A DNA stretch of 64,000 nucleotides from Aquisphaera giovannonii (GTDB taxonomy: Bacteria; Planctomycetota; Planctomycetia; Isosphaerales; Isosphaeraceae): the NCBI RefSeq assembly GCF_008087625.1, contig NZ_CP042997.1, positions 5,332,001-5,396,000 of the forward strand, written 5' to 3'. Shown one piece after another: positions 1-9,300 of the stretch (position 1 is the first letter of the stretch; every line of letters begins with the position of its first letter). A program made the translations under genes and the position numbers. The notes beneath the pieces were generated by a model. It was not told the origin of the DNA. It did no database searches and saw nothing but the letters and a program-made list of their open reading frames with translations.

Positions 1-2
1 GC

Positions 3-2693
3 CTCGTCTTCGCGATGCAGTACGTGGAGGGCTACGACCTCGCGAAGCTCGTCGAGAAGAACGGCCCGCTGTCGGTCCCGCACGCCGCCAACTTCATCCA
101 CCAGGCGGCGCTCGGGCTCCAGCACGCCCACGAGCGCGGGATGGTCCACCGCGACATCAAGCCGAGCAACCTCATGCTCGCCCGCGAGGGGAGCCGGCCT
201 GTGGTCAAGATCCTCGACTTCGGCCTGGCGAAGGTCAGCAGCGAGGGGGGCATCGCCGCCTCGTTGACGCATTCCGGCCAGATGCTGGGGACGCCCCACT
301 ACATCGCCCCGGAGCAGACGGTGGATGCCCAGAAGGCGGACATCCGGGCCGACATCTACAGCCTGGGCTGCACCCTCTACTGCCTGCTGGCCGGCCACCC
401 GCCGTTCGACGCGGCGAGCCTCTACGAGCTCCTCCAGGCCCACCACTCGATGGACGCCCGGCCGCTCAACTTCCTCCGGCCCGAGGTCCCCGTCGAGCTC
501 GCGGCCCTCGTGGCGAAGATGCTCGCGAAGGACCCCGCGCGGCGATTCCAGGCCCCCGAAGAGGTCGCCCGGGCCCTGGCGCCGTTCTTCAAGAAGACGA
601 CGCCCGCGCCCGCGGATCCCGCGAGGCCGCCGGCCCCGGCGGTGCCGCCCCCTCCCCCCGCATCCGAGCCGCCGAACGTCTCTGCGAGACGAGACCCCGA
701 GCCCGTGCCCGCGCCGCCGCGCCCGCCCCGGGCCGGCCGCCCGCCGGCGGGGGAGGGGGAGTCGCCCCTCGCGGGCCTGATCCGGGTCGAACAGGAGCCG
801 CTCTCGGCCCCTCGCGAGCCGGAGCCCCGGCCCCTGCCGCCGATCCCGGGCGGGGCGTCCGACGGCCGCCGCCCGCGTCCCTGGCCGCTCATCGCCGCCG
901 GGGCGGTCGGCTTCGTCGTCCTGCTCGGGAGCATCGTGATCCTCATTCGCACGAACAAGGGCGAGACCCGCATCGAGATCCCCGAGGGCAAGCGCGTCTC
1001 GGGCGAGGTCGACGACGTCCGCTTCGACCACACGCCGGCCCCGAGTCCGCCCGACCGGCCGCCCCCGACGACGGCGGGTACGAAGCCGGCGGAGTCCGCC
1101 CCGACGACCTCGCCCACGACGCTCCCCGCGATCCCGACCGGCAAGCCGGTCTACCTCCTCGACGCGGACAGCGGCCAGCGAGCCTGGGTCCGGCGCGCCG
1201 AGAAGGGGGAGCGGCTCTACCTATCCCAGCGAGGCCTCGGGGTCGATGCGTCGGTCGCGCGGTTCGTCTTCGATCGCGCGTCGGTACCCGATCGCTACCG
1301 CATCAGCCTCGCCGGCCAGGCGCTGTTCCTCCGCAGCGACTGCGCCGCGGGGAGGGCCGTCGAGCTCTCCGGCCCGCTCCGGAGCGACGACCTGGACCGC
1401 TATACGTTCGAGGTTGTCCCGGCACCGGGCGGCGCGTTCTACCTGAAGGACCGGTGCGAGGGGCGCTACCTCTGCGGCGAGCGGGCCGGCGTGGATCTCT
1501 ACGCCGTCCTCGACCAGGAACCGGCCGCCACGCGGCCCCGCCTGCGGTTCACCATCGACGACCGGGCGTCCGAGGGTGACGTACCGGCGGGCCCAATCGC
1601 GGGGGACGCCGTGAAGGCGGCCCCGCCGGCGCGGCTCGAGAGCCCGGCTGGGGGCGGCTGGCAATCGCTGTTCGACGGCAAGACGCTCGCGGGCTGGGAC
1701 GCCCACAGCGGCCCGCCGGCCAACTGGCGCGTCGAGGGCGGGGCGCTCGTCGTCACCGGGCCGGGCGACTGGCGGAAGTCCGGCTTCTTGATGAGTTCCC
1801 GCCGGCTCAGCCACTTCCGCCTGCGGTTCGAGTACGCGACCGACCCGGGCTCCAACGTCAATTCGGGGCTCGCCTTTTGGGCGGAGCCCTCCGATATCAC
1901 GGACGGCTTGCCCCATCCGCCCCAGTTCGAGATCTTCAGCAGGAAGCCCAACGGGGCCCTGGATAACGGCTCGCTCTTCTACCTGGATACCCTGAACAAC
2001 GGCCGGATCCTCCCGCCGCAGCACCCGGCGAAGATACTCCCCGCGGGCCAGTGGAACGTCGTCGAGCTCGAGGTGTGGGCCGGCGCCCTGCGCTATGCCG
2101 TGAACGACACCGAGGTCCTGCGGGCCGATATCGGTGACCTCGCCAAGCGGCCGGATGCCATGGCGGCCTTCTCGCGCAAGCGGGGCCGGGTCGGCTTCCA
2201 GAGCCACACCGGGACGATCCGGTTCCGCAACATCCAGGTCCAGGAGCTCGACGCCCGGCCGGGCGAGGAGACGCGCCGGGTCGGCGCCATGCACCGCGCC
2301 GGCTCGCGATCGTTCAACGGCAAGCGCTACAAGGCCTTCCCGGACCTGCTGACCTGGCACCAGGCGGAGGAACGTTGCCGGGACTTCGGCGGCCGCCTGG
2401 CGGTCGTCCGGAGCGCCGCGGAGAACCGGTTCCTCACGGGCCTCCTCCGCGAGGGCGGGGTCGCGAACGCCTGGCTGGGCTGCACGGACGAGAAGGCGGA
2501 GGGGAGGTGGGTCTGGGTCACCGGCGAGCCCCTCCGCTATGCGAACTGGGACAGGCCTCAGCAGCAGCCGAACAACAAGGGGGGCATCGAGCACTACGCG
2601 GTCCTCATGACGCGGTTCGACGGCACCTGGAGCGACCAGCCGGATGACGGCCGGCAGGAGAAGCCGGGTTTCATCTGCCAGTGGGACGATTGA
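3..2693 (+). CDS. Ser/Thr protein kinase fused to DUF1080 and C-type lectin domains (5' partial)
   Basis: The reading frame is open from the window edge, and the kinase N-lobe with its ATP-binding lysine lies outside, so the gene is 5' partial; the ATG at 15 is internal. The kinase C-lobe is clear: catalytic loop HRDIKPSN, DFG in DFGLAKV and APEQ, in roughly the first 190 residues. A Pro/Ala-rich linker follows (about 190-290), then one membrane segment (about 290-315). The outer part holds a beta-trefoil-like segment (about 380-510, weak), a DUF1080/3-keto-disaccharide hydrolase-type jelly roll starting at WQSLFDGKTLAGW (about 545-755), and a C-type lectin domain at the C-terminus with WHQAEERC and FICQWDD. 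The family layout implies a cytoplasmic kinase with an external, possibly carbohydrate-binding, region. The ligand is unknown. No partner gene is visible. Confidence 0.9.
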   Translation, partial: LVFAMQYVEGYDLAKLVEKNGPLSVPHAANFIHQAALGLQHAHERGMVHRDIKPSNLMLAREGSRPVVKILDFGLAKVSSEGGIAASLTHSGQMLGTPHYIAPEQTVDAQKADIRADIYSLGCTLYCLLAGHPPFDAASLYELLQAHHSMDARPLNFLRPEVPVELAALVAKMLAKDPARRFQAPEEVARALAPFFKKTTPAPADPARPPAPAVPPPPPASEPPNVSARRDPEPVPAPPRPPRAGRPPAGEGESPLAGLIRVEQEPLSAPREPEPRPLPPIPGGASDGRRPRPWPLIAAGAVGFVVLLGSIVILIRTNKGETRIEIPEGKRVSGEVDDVRFDHTPAPSPPDRPPPTTAGTKPAESAPTTSPTTLPAIPTGKPVYLLDADSGQRAWVRRAEKGERLYLSQRGLGVDASVARFVFDRASVPDRYRISLAGQALFLRSDCAAGRAVELSGPLRSDDLDRYTFEVVPAPGGAFYLKDRCEGRYLCGERAGVDLYAVLDQEPAATRPRLRFTIDDRASEGDVPAGPIAGDAVKAAPPARLESPAGGGWQSLFDGKTLAGWDAHSGPPANWRVEGGALVVTGPGDWRKSGFLMSSRRLSHFRLRFEYATDPGSNVNSGLAFWAEPSDITDGLPHPPQFEIFSRKPNGALDNGSLFYLDTLNNGRILPPQHPAKILPAGQWNVVELEVWAGALRYAVNDTEVLRADIGDLAKRPDAMAAFSRKRGRVGFQSHTGTIRFRNIQVQELDARPGEETRRVGAMHRAGSRSFNGKRYKAFPDLLTWHQAEERCRDFGGRLAVVRSAAENRFLTGLLREGGVANAWLGCTDEKAEGRWVWVTGEPLRYANWDRPQQQPNNKGGIEHYAVLMTRFDGTWSDQPDDGRQEKPGFICQWDD

Positions 2694-2788
2694 GGGGCTC
2701 GCGAGGCGGGCGGCCGACGCCTTCGGCTCCTCGCCGGGTTCCCGTGACGCCCGCGACCGCGTCCCTCTCACCCTCCCGAGGAGGCGAC

Positions 2789-3631
2789 ATGTCCGCATCG
2801 ACCCTGAGATGCCTGGCCCTCGCGGCCTGCCTTCCGGCCCTCTCGCCCCCGGCGTCCGACGGACCGCAACCGCCACCGCGGCAGGCCGTCGCCGCGTCGA
2901 AGGCCCTGGACGGCCTCTGGTCCGGGGCGTGGGGCGGGGGCGGGCGCAACGGGGCGGTCATGCAGCCCGTGATCGCGGAGCTGATCGTCCGCGGGGATCG
3001 GTTCGAGCTGGCCGGGTTCCCCGCGCTGGGCTCGATGTCCGGCACGGTCCGCGTCGACGAAGGGGCGCGGCGGCTCGTCCTCCAGCCCCCGGGCGACGAC
3101 CGGGGCAGGGCCCCCGCGCCGCTCGAGCTCTCCTACGAGCTCCGGGGCGAGGCGCTCACGCTCCGCGGCCCGGGCGGCTTCCCGCTCGACCTGCGGCGGG
3201 TGCGCGTCGCCCCCGAGCCGATGGCCGACGTCCGCGTGGAGCTGGCCACGGCGACGGGCATCGACGCCCAGGGCCGCCTGCTCGCGACCGGGTACACGGT
3301 CCTCCGCGCCGGCCGGCTCCGCGAGATGTACCATCGCCCCTATGACGCCCCGCGGAGCACGGCCCGGGGCTATGCGTACCTCGTCGGGGAGGAGGCCCTG
3401 GGCGAGATCACCATGGATGAGGCCCGCCGGCGGATCCGCGGCGAGACGCCGGTCGTGATCGCCTACCGGCCCGACGACCGCCCCTCGCCGCGGCTCGACG
3501 GCACGCTCTGGCAGGACGCCGGCCCCGCCCCGCCCGACGGCGAGGCCGTGCGGCGGACCCTCGCCGCCGTGCTCCGGCCGGGCACGCTGGTGTTCGTGCT
3601 TTCCGCGGCGGACAATGTCCCCGTGCCCTGA
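2789..3631 (+). CDS. Secreted hypothetical protein
   Basis: This 280-aa protein is not recognised. I chose the ATG at 2789 because a GAGGAGG-like ribosome binding site lies 4-10 bases upstream and the first 25 residues (MSASTLRCLALAACLPALS) form a plausible signal peptide; the frame stays open upstream but that stretch is low-complexity. The mature part is rich in short beta-type segments. It starts with a motif around GLWSGAWGGGG, as seen in small secreted planctomycete proteins that bind or report on extracellular material, but no catalytic motif is visible. It lies 95 bases after the kinase-lectin gene and 42 before a cupin gene on the same strand. Cotranscription is possible but not shown. 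Confidence 0.7.
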   Translation: MSASTLRCLALAACLPALSPPASDGPQPPPRQAVAASKALDGLWSGAWGGGGRNGAVMQPVIAELIVRGDRFELAGFPALGSMSGTVRVDEGARRLVLQPPGDDRGRAPAPLELSYELRGEALTLRGPGGFPLDLRRVRVAPEPMADVRVELATATGIDAQGRLLATGYTVLRAGRLREMYHRPYDAPRSTARGYAYLVGEEALGEITMDEARRRIRGETPVVIAYRPDDRPSPRLDGTLWQDAGPAPPDGEAVRRTLAAVLRPGTLVFVLSAADNVPVP

Positions 3632-3673
3632 ACCGGGACGGGCCCCGGGGGGCCCCGCAAGGAGTCGCATCGC

Positions 3674-4063
3674 ATGCCGGAATCCATCGCCCCCGCGGCC
3701 GTCGCCGCGGCCCTCACCGAGCTCTGGTCGCCCCGCGTCGTCGCGGAGGTGGACGACTCGTACGTCAAGGTCGCGAGGGTCCACGGCGAGCTCGGCTGGC
3801 ATGCCCACGATCGCGAGGACGAGCTCTTCCTCGTCCTCAAGGGCGAGCTCCGCATCGAGCTGGAGGCCGGCCCCGTGCACCTCTCCGAGGGCGAGCTCTT
3901 CGTCGTGCCGAAGGGCGTCCGCCACAACCCGGTGGCCGTCGAGGAGTGCCACATCCTCCTCGTCGAGCGCAAGAGCACGCTCCACACCGGCGGCGCGGTC
4001 ACCCCGCTGACCCGCTCGCTGGAGGAGCAGCTCCGCCCGGTCGAGCCTCGTCCCCGCGGCTGA
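3674..4063 (+). CDS. Cupin-domain protein
   Basis: A 129-aa single-domain cupin. The N-terminal motif has the metal-binding pattern in GWHAHDREDELFLVLKGEL, with a second cupin motif in LSEGELFVVPKGVRHNPVA. Such small cupins bind a divalent metal and act as sugar isomerases, dioxygenases or sensors; the substrate cannot be told from sequence. The start at 3674 has an AAGGAGT site about 9 bases upstream. No signal peptide, so it is cytoplasmic. It is followed after 36 bases by a small membrane protein on the same strand. Confidence 0.85.
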   Translation: MPESIAPAAVAAALTELWSPRVVAEVDDSYVKVARVHGELGWHAHDREDELFLVLKGELRIELEAGPVHLSEGELFVVPKGVRHNPVAVEECHILLVERKSTLHTGGAVTPLTRSLEEQLRPVEPRPRG

Positions 4064-4099
4064 GCCGCAAAGCCCGAGGAGGGGAGGTGCGGACGCCCG

Positions 4100-4378
4100 A
4101 TGATCCTCTTCAACCCGAAGAGCATTCCCATCCTCGCGGTCGCCATCGGGGTCGCCATCGGCCTGAGCAAGGCGGCCGGGCTATCCGGGGAGGGGCCGGC
4201 GACGATCCTCGCGGGCGCCGCGTCCCTGGCCGCGGACCTGGCCTGGCGATGGAGGTGGGGCGGTCGCGACTGGTTCGCCTCCGAGGCCGGGGGCGCGATC
4301 TTCGAGATCCCGGTCTGGGCCTTCGGCGTCTTCTGGATGATCCTCGGTGTCTTCTTCATGGTCCACGGGAAAGGTTGA
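4100..4378 (+). CDS. Small membrane protein, hypothetical
   Basis: A 92-aa protein with two hydrophobic stretches, about residues 9-40 (partly Ala/Gly-rich) and 70-88 (VWAFGVFWMILGVFFMV). A Trp/Arg-rich segment (WRWRWGGRDW) lies between them. It is probably a two-helix inner-membrane protein. GGGAGGTG upstream supports the start. No family was recognised. It lies 12 bases before a DUF4291 gene. Confidence 0.6.
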   Translation: MILFNPKSIPILAVAIGVAIGLSKAAGLSGEGPATILAGAASLAADLAWRWRWGGRDWFASEAGGAIFEIPVWAFGVFWMILGVFFMVHGKG

Positions 4379-4390
4379 GAAATCCCCGCC

Positions 4391-4987
4391 ATGCCTGCGG
4401 AGCATGAGATCCGCGCGGACTTCGACCGGGACACGATCGTCGTCTACCAGGCCTACGCGCCGGCCATCGCGGACGCGGCGATGGCGGCGGGGAGGTTCGT
4501 GCCGCCGTTCTCGGTCCGGCGGATGACCTGGATCAAGCCCTCGTTCCTCTGGCTGATGCACCGCAGCAACTGGGGGCTGAAAGCTGGCCAGGAGCGGATC
4601 CTCGCCGTCCGGATCACGCGCGAGGGGTGGGAGCGGGCGCTGTCGATGGCCACGCTGACCTCGTTCGACCGCCGCCTCTTCCGCACGCCCGACGAATGGC
4701 AGGCGCAGTTCCGCGCGGCCGCGGTCCACCTCCAGTGGGACACCGAGCGTTCCCTCCGCGGCGCGGCCCTGCCGTATTTCAGCATCCAGGTCGGCCTGAG
4801 CCGCCACGTCATCGCCGAGTACGTCGAGCGCTGGGCCGTCTCCCTCGCCGACCTCACCCCGCGCGTCCGGGCGATGCACGACCTCCTCCGTTCCGGCCAG
4901 GCCGAGAAGGCGAGGAAGCTCCTGCCGCCCGAGAAGGTCTACCCGCTGCGCCCCGATCTGGCGCGCCGGGTGCTGATCGACGCGTGA
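4391..4987 (+). CDS. DUF4291 family protein
   Basis: A 198-aa cytoplasmic protein matching DUF4291 from memory. Diagnostic stretches are the N-terminal IVVYQAYAPAIADAA, the motif RMTWIKPSFLWLMHRSNWG and the later VQLQWDTER-like segment (here VHLQWDTERS). DUF4291 is of unknown function, though its conserved Tyr/Trp/Lys/Arg residues suggest an enzyme or nucleotide-binding fold. The length fits the family (about 180-210 aa). The start lies 12 bases after the small membrane gene, with only a weak ribosome binding site, so it may depend on upstream translation. Confidence 0.85.
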   Translation: MPAEHEIRADFDRDTIVVYQAYAPAIADAAMAAGRFVPPFSVRRMTWIKPSFLWLMHRSNWGLKAGQERILAVRITREGWERALSMATLTSFDRRLFRTPDEWQAQFRAAAVHLQWDTERSLRGAALPYFSIQVGLSRHVIAEYVERWAVSLADLTPRVRAMHDLLRSGQAEKARKLLPPEKVYPLRPDLARRVLIDA

Positions 4988-5128
4988 GAGGAAGCCCAGG
5001 CGAGATGGTCGCGACGCAGGCGGCTTTTGAGGGGAATCCAGGCCTGTGTATCCTGAATTGGACTGACGGTCGCACCCGCCGCGTCTGGGGCCGGCTCACC
5101 ATTTCTCGAGGAACCCGGGGCGACGACC

Positions 5129-5443
5129 ATGAGCACGACGATTCGATATCCCCACCTCGTCGAAGGCGCGGATGGCGCCGTGCGGATCGATGGGACCCGC
5201 TACAAGGTGCTTCTCCTCGCCGGGGAACACTTCCATTACGGATGGTCGGCCGAGGAGATCCTCCGCCAGCATCCCGACCTACGCCCGGAGCAGGTCTACG
5301 CGGCGCTGACCTACTTCTACGACCACCATGAGGCCATGGTCGCCGATATGACCGATGCCTCGGGACAGATCGGCGAAGGCGTGAGGAAGTCCGCAATTTC
5401 GCGGGCCGTTCTCCTGGAGCGATGGGCGGCTCGGGGATCCTGA
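5129..5443 (+). CDS. DUF433 protein (antitoxin-like)
   Basis: A 104-aa protein with the DUF433 pattern: a short beta region, then a helix-turn-helix-like segment GWSAEEILRQHPDLRPEQVYAALTYFYDH. DUF433 proteins are commonly the antitoxin partners of DUF5615/PIN-like proteins, and here such a gene starts 3 bases after the stop. The family role would be to bind DNA and neutralise the partner. The N-terminal RYPHLVEGADGAVRIDGTRYKV is longer than in the shortest family members. The ATG has GAGGAAC upstream. Confidence 0.85.
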   Translation: MSTTIRYPHLVEGADGAVRIDGTRYKVLLLAGEHFHYGWSAEEILRQHPDLRPEQVYAALTYFYDHHEAMVADMTDASGQIGEGVRKSAISRAVLLERWAARGS

Positions 5444-5445
5444 AT

Positions 5446-5796
5446 ATGCCGCTCTCCTTGTACATGGACGTGCATGTCCCACTCGTCGTGACCGAGACGC
5501 TCCGTCGGTACGGTTTGGACGTGCTGACCAGTCAGGAGGACGGCACCGCCACCGAGGAGGACGAACTCCTACTGGAGCGGTCCGTTTCCCTGGGACGCGT
5601 CCTCACTACCCAGGATCAGGACTTCTTGAAGATCGCTTCAACGTGGCAGGGGCAGGGGCGCGGCTTCCCCGGCATCCTGTTCTCGCCTCAGAGGGGCATC
5701 ACCCTGGGCGTCCTGATCGTCGAGTTGCAGATTGTGCTGACCTGTTCCGATCCCCAGGAGCTCGCGGGGGTAGTCACCTTCCTCCCTCTGCAATGA
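5446..5796 (+). CDS. DUF5615 PIN-like protein (toxin-like)
   Basis: A 116-aa protein of the DUF5615 PIN-like family, the usual neighbour of DUF433. It has the N-terminal core with acidic residue (LYMDVHVPL), the segment YGLDVLTSQEDGT, and the motif RVLTTQDQDFLKIA carrying the conserved aspartates. PIN-fold proteins are Mg2+-dependent ribonucleases, so this would be the toxic half of a VapBC-like pair; nuclease activity is inferred only. The ATG at 5446 is preferred over one at 5422 because it gives the conserved N-terminus and lies 3 bases after the DUF433 stop. Confidence 0.82.
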   Translation: MPLSLYMDVHVPLVVTETLRRYGLDVLTSQEDGTATEEDELLLERSVSLGRVLTTQDQDFLKIASTWQGQGRGFPGILFSPQRGITLGVLIVELQIVLTCSDPQELAGVVTFLPLQ

Positions 5797-5888
5797 CACG
5801 TCGCTGAAGCCCTTTCGACCGCCATCGGGTCGCGGCCCCGGTCTCTCGCCCTCGAACCGCGGAAAATGCGCGTCCGCACGGGACGTCC

Positions 5889-5917
5889 TTGACCGCGATC
5901 ATCTACTTGAGTAGATT
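5889..5917 (+). promoter_or_regulatory. Promoter with internal operator palindrome of the BlaI-type repressor
   Basis: TTGACC at 5889-5894 and TAGATT at 5912-5917 are separated by exactly 17 bases. The spacer contains the palindrome ATCTACTTGAGTAGAT (5901-5916), in which 14 of 16 bases are symmetric. A repressor bound here would block RNA polymerase. BlaI/MecI operators are short dyads of the same size placed in the same way, so autoregulation of the gene starting at 5953 is likely. Confidence 0.65.
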
Positions 5918-5952
5918 TACCCAAGTCGATGATCGGCGGGGAGGGCCATGCG

Positions 5953-6375
5953 ATGGGCGAGGTGCAGCTCGGGCGGATGCAGTTCCGGATCGTGCAGGTG
6001 CTATGGGACCGGGGGCGGGCGAGCGCCCGGGAGGTCACAGACGCGCTGAACGAGTCGGGCGAGGAGCCGGTGGCGCACAGCACGGTGCAGACGCTGCTCC
6101 GGCAGCTCGAGGCGAAGGGGGCGGTCGGGCACGAGGCGGAGGGGCGGACGTTCGTCTTCTTCGCCAAGCTCAAGGAAGACCGCGTCAAGAAGACGGCCAC
6201 GCGCGACCTGCTGGAGCGAGTCTTCGGTGGGAGCGTCGGGGGGCTGGTCGCGCACCTCCTGAAGACCGAGGCGGTCTCGCGGGCGGAGCTCGACGAGCTG
6301 CGGCGGATGATCGACGAGCGCCGCGGGGGCGGGGATGAGACGACGGCCGGCAAGGCCAAGAAGGGGAAGGGGTGA
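5953..6375 (+). CDS. BlaI/MecI/CopY family transcriptional repressor
   Basis: A 140-aa winged-helix repressor. The N-terminal helix-turn-helix spans MQFRIVQVLWDRG and SAREVTDALNESG, with the conserved HSTVQTLLRQLEAKGAV recognition and wing region. The C-terminal dimerisation and cleavage region includes LLERVFGGSVGGLVAHLL. In BlaI/MecI systems the partner BlaR1 metalloprotease triggers cleavage of the repressor. The M56 gene starts 4 bases downstream here. The ATG at 5953 is chosen because GGGAGG is well placed; one at 5929 would add eight atypical residues. A palindrome in its promoter suggests autoregulation. Confidence 0.9.
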   Translation: MGEVQLGRMQFRIVQVLWDRGRASAREVTDALNESGEEPVAHSTVQTLLRQLEAKGAVGHEAEGRTFVFFAKLKEDRVKKTATRDLLERVFGGSVGGLVAHLLKTEAVSRAELDELRRMIDERRGGGDETTAGKAKKGKG

Positions 6376-6379
6376 TGCC

Positions 6380-9300
6380 ATGTCGCAGAGCGTCCTCACG
6401 CTGACGACGGCCCTCGCGGGCCCCGGCCTGACCTGGCTCGTGCAATCGACGGCGCTCCTCGTGCTCGGCCTGGCGGCCGGCCGCCTGCTGCGGAGATGCG
6501 GGCCCGCGGTGCAGTCGGCCGTCTACCGGACGACGCTGGCGGCGGTCCTGGTCTGCCCGATCGCCTCGGCCCTGCTGGCCTCGGCCGGCTACGAGGGGCT
6601 CGCGATCCGGCTGCCGGAGCCGGCCGCGATCGAGGACGATGCCCCGCCCGCACCGGAGCCCGTGGGGTCCGGCCCCGCCCGGCGATCGGGCGAGCCTCGG
6701 CCCGCGATGGGGCCCGAGGTGGCAGCCATCCCGCCGACGCCGGCTGCGCAGCCCGAGCCCGCGCGGCTGCCGTCCGGGCCGGCCGTCGAGGCCCGCGTCG
6801 ATCCGGTCGCGCCGATGCAGCCCGCGGCGCCGCCCGTCCCGTGGGGCCAAATCGTCCCCGCCGTCGTGCTGGCATTCTGGCTGATCGGCTCGACGGTCCT
6901 GGCCGTCCGCCTGCTCGTCGGCCATCGGCGGATGGCCCGGCTGAGGGCCGCGGCGGTGCCGGCCGGGGCGGACGCCGAGTCGCTCTGCGGGGAGCTGGCG
7001 GCCGTCCTCGCGGTGGCCCCGCCGGAGGTCCTCCGCAGCCCGTTCCTGCCCAGCCCCTGCCTCGACGGCCTGCGACGGCCGGCGATCCTGATCCCCGAAG
7101 GGGACGACGCGGGGCTCCGCGAGACGTTCGCCCACGAGCTGGCGCACCTGTCCCGCCGCGACGGCCTCTGGAACCTGCTCCGCCGCGTCGCCGTCGCCGC
7201 GGGCTGGGTCCAGCCCTTGCTCTGGATGCTGTCGAGGCGCATCGAGGCCGCCGCGGAGGAGGTCTGCGACGACGTCGTGGTCCACCTCGGCGCCGACCGG
7301 GCCCACTACGCCGGCCACCTGCTGGAACTCGCCGGGCGGTCGCTGCCGCCCGTCGCGCCGGCGGGCGTCGGGATGATCTCGTTGCGGACGATGCTGGCCC
7401 GCCGCGTCGTCCGGATCCTCGACGACTCCCGGTCCCTCTCGACCCGCGTCGGCACGCTGGCCGTCGCCGCGACGCTCGCCGCCGGCCTCTGCGGGACGCT
7501 CCTCGCCGGGATGCTCGGCGTCGGCGGGCGAGACGCGGCGACGGGCGACGCGAAGGAGTCCGGATCCGGCGGCAAGGTCACACGCGGCCGGGTCGTCGGC
7601 CCCGACGGCCGGCCCGTGCCGGGCGCGAAGGTCACGGCCTGGCGATCGCACAGGGATCCGTCGCTGCTGCGGTTCGGGAAGGGCGTGTACCTCGGCGGCC
7701 AGTATGAATACGTAAAGACGACCGCCGACTCCGAGGGGCGGTTCGAGGTGGCCGACGAGTCCGCGGAATCCGATGCGAAGGGACGGGGAGGGATGTCGGT
7801 CCTCGCGACGGCCCCCGGATTCGGGGCGGGCGTCTACCTGGACGGGCGGCCGATCCGCCTGGCCGAGGGCGACCAGCCGGTGGACGGTCGCGTCGTGGAC
7901 CTCGAGGGGCGTCCCGTCCCGGGCGCCGTCGTGCGGCTCCTCCACGTCTGGCTCCCCGATCCCGAGGCCCGGCGCGAGGCCGACGCCCGCGGCGGCCCCT
8001 ACCGGTTCCCGTCCGAGAAGAGCCTCGGCATGGACGGCGAGCCGCTCCTCCCCGGCGGGGTCGTCACGGACGCCGAGGGCCGGTTCCACATCGAGGGCCT
8101 GGGCCGCGACGTCATGGCGCTCGTCGAGATCACCGGCCCGTCGGTGGCGCTCAAGCGGACGCGGATCGTCGCCCGGGACAAGGGGCCGATCGAGGGCGAG
8201 ACGCACACGTCGCTCGACGGCTTCGCCGTCGTCTCGCCGACCTACGGCGCGAGGGACGCGATCCCCGTCGAGCCGTCGCGGCCGATCGAGGGCGTCGTCC
8301 GCGACCTCGAGACGAACGAGCCGATCCCGGGCACGGTCGTGACGGCGCATCGCCTCTCGGGCGAGGGTGGCGGCGTCGACGGGCTGATCCGCACCGAGAC
8401 CGATGCCCAGGGCCGTTACCGGCTCGTCGGCCTTCCCAAGGCCGGAGCGGAGGGCCATCAGCTCGCCGCGTACCCGCCCCTCGATCGGCCCTACTTCGTG
8501 ACGCAGGGCCTCGACGTGCCCGCCTCGCCCGGGCTCGAAACGGCCCGCCTCGACATCCCCCTGAGGCGGGCGGCCTGGGCGTCGGGCACGGTCCGCGACG
8601 CGAGGGCCGGCAAGCCCATCGAGGGCGCCTTCGTCGATTACTTCCCGATGATCTCGAACGAACGCGCCAGGGACTACCCCAACTTCGATCCGCAGACGAC
8701 CTCCTCGCTCTCCCTGAGGACGGCGTACCGGACCGACGCGGACGGCCGCTTCCGGATCCCGGTGCTCCCCGGCCGGGGGGTGGTCACGGCCCGCGTGGAG
8801 GGGGGCAGCTACCGCGCCGGGCTGGGCGCGGCGGACATCGAGGGGGACCCGAAGGAGGGCCAGCTCAATACGTACAATCATATTTTCTCGGGTCAGTATC
8901 ACGGCTTGAAGGAGATCGACGTCCCCGGCGATTCGCCCTCCTTCCCGTGCGACCTGGCGCTCGACCCGGGCGATTCGTATCGCGTGCGGATCGTCGACCC
9001 CGACGGCAAGCCGGTGACGACCGCGGCCGTGACCGGCCGGCTGCCCGGCGGCGCCGACCTGGACACCGACATGTACGGCGAGTCCGTCGCGACGGACTCC
9101 GGGTTCGAGCCTGGCGAGAAGCGGACCTTCGTGGCGCATGACCGGGGCCGCAAGCTTGGCGCCATGCTGGTCATCCCGCCCGACGGCTCGAAGGACGGCG
9201 ACGAGATCACGCTGACGCTCCGCCCGACCGCGACCGTGACCGGCCGGCTGGTGGACGAGGCGGGGAAGCCGGCTTCGGGCCTCGTCGACGCCCACCTCGA

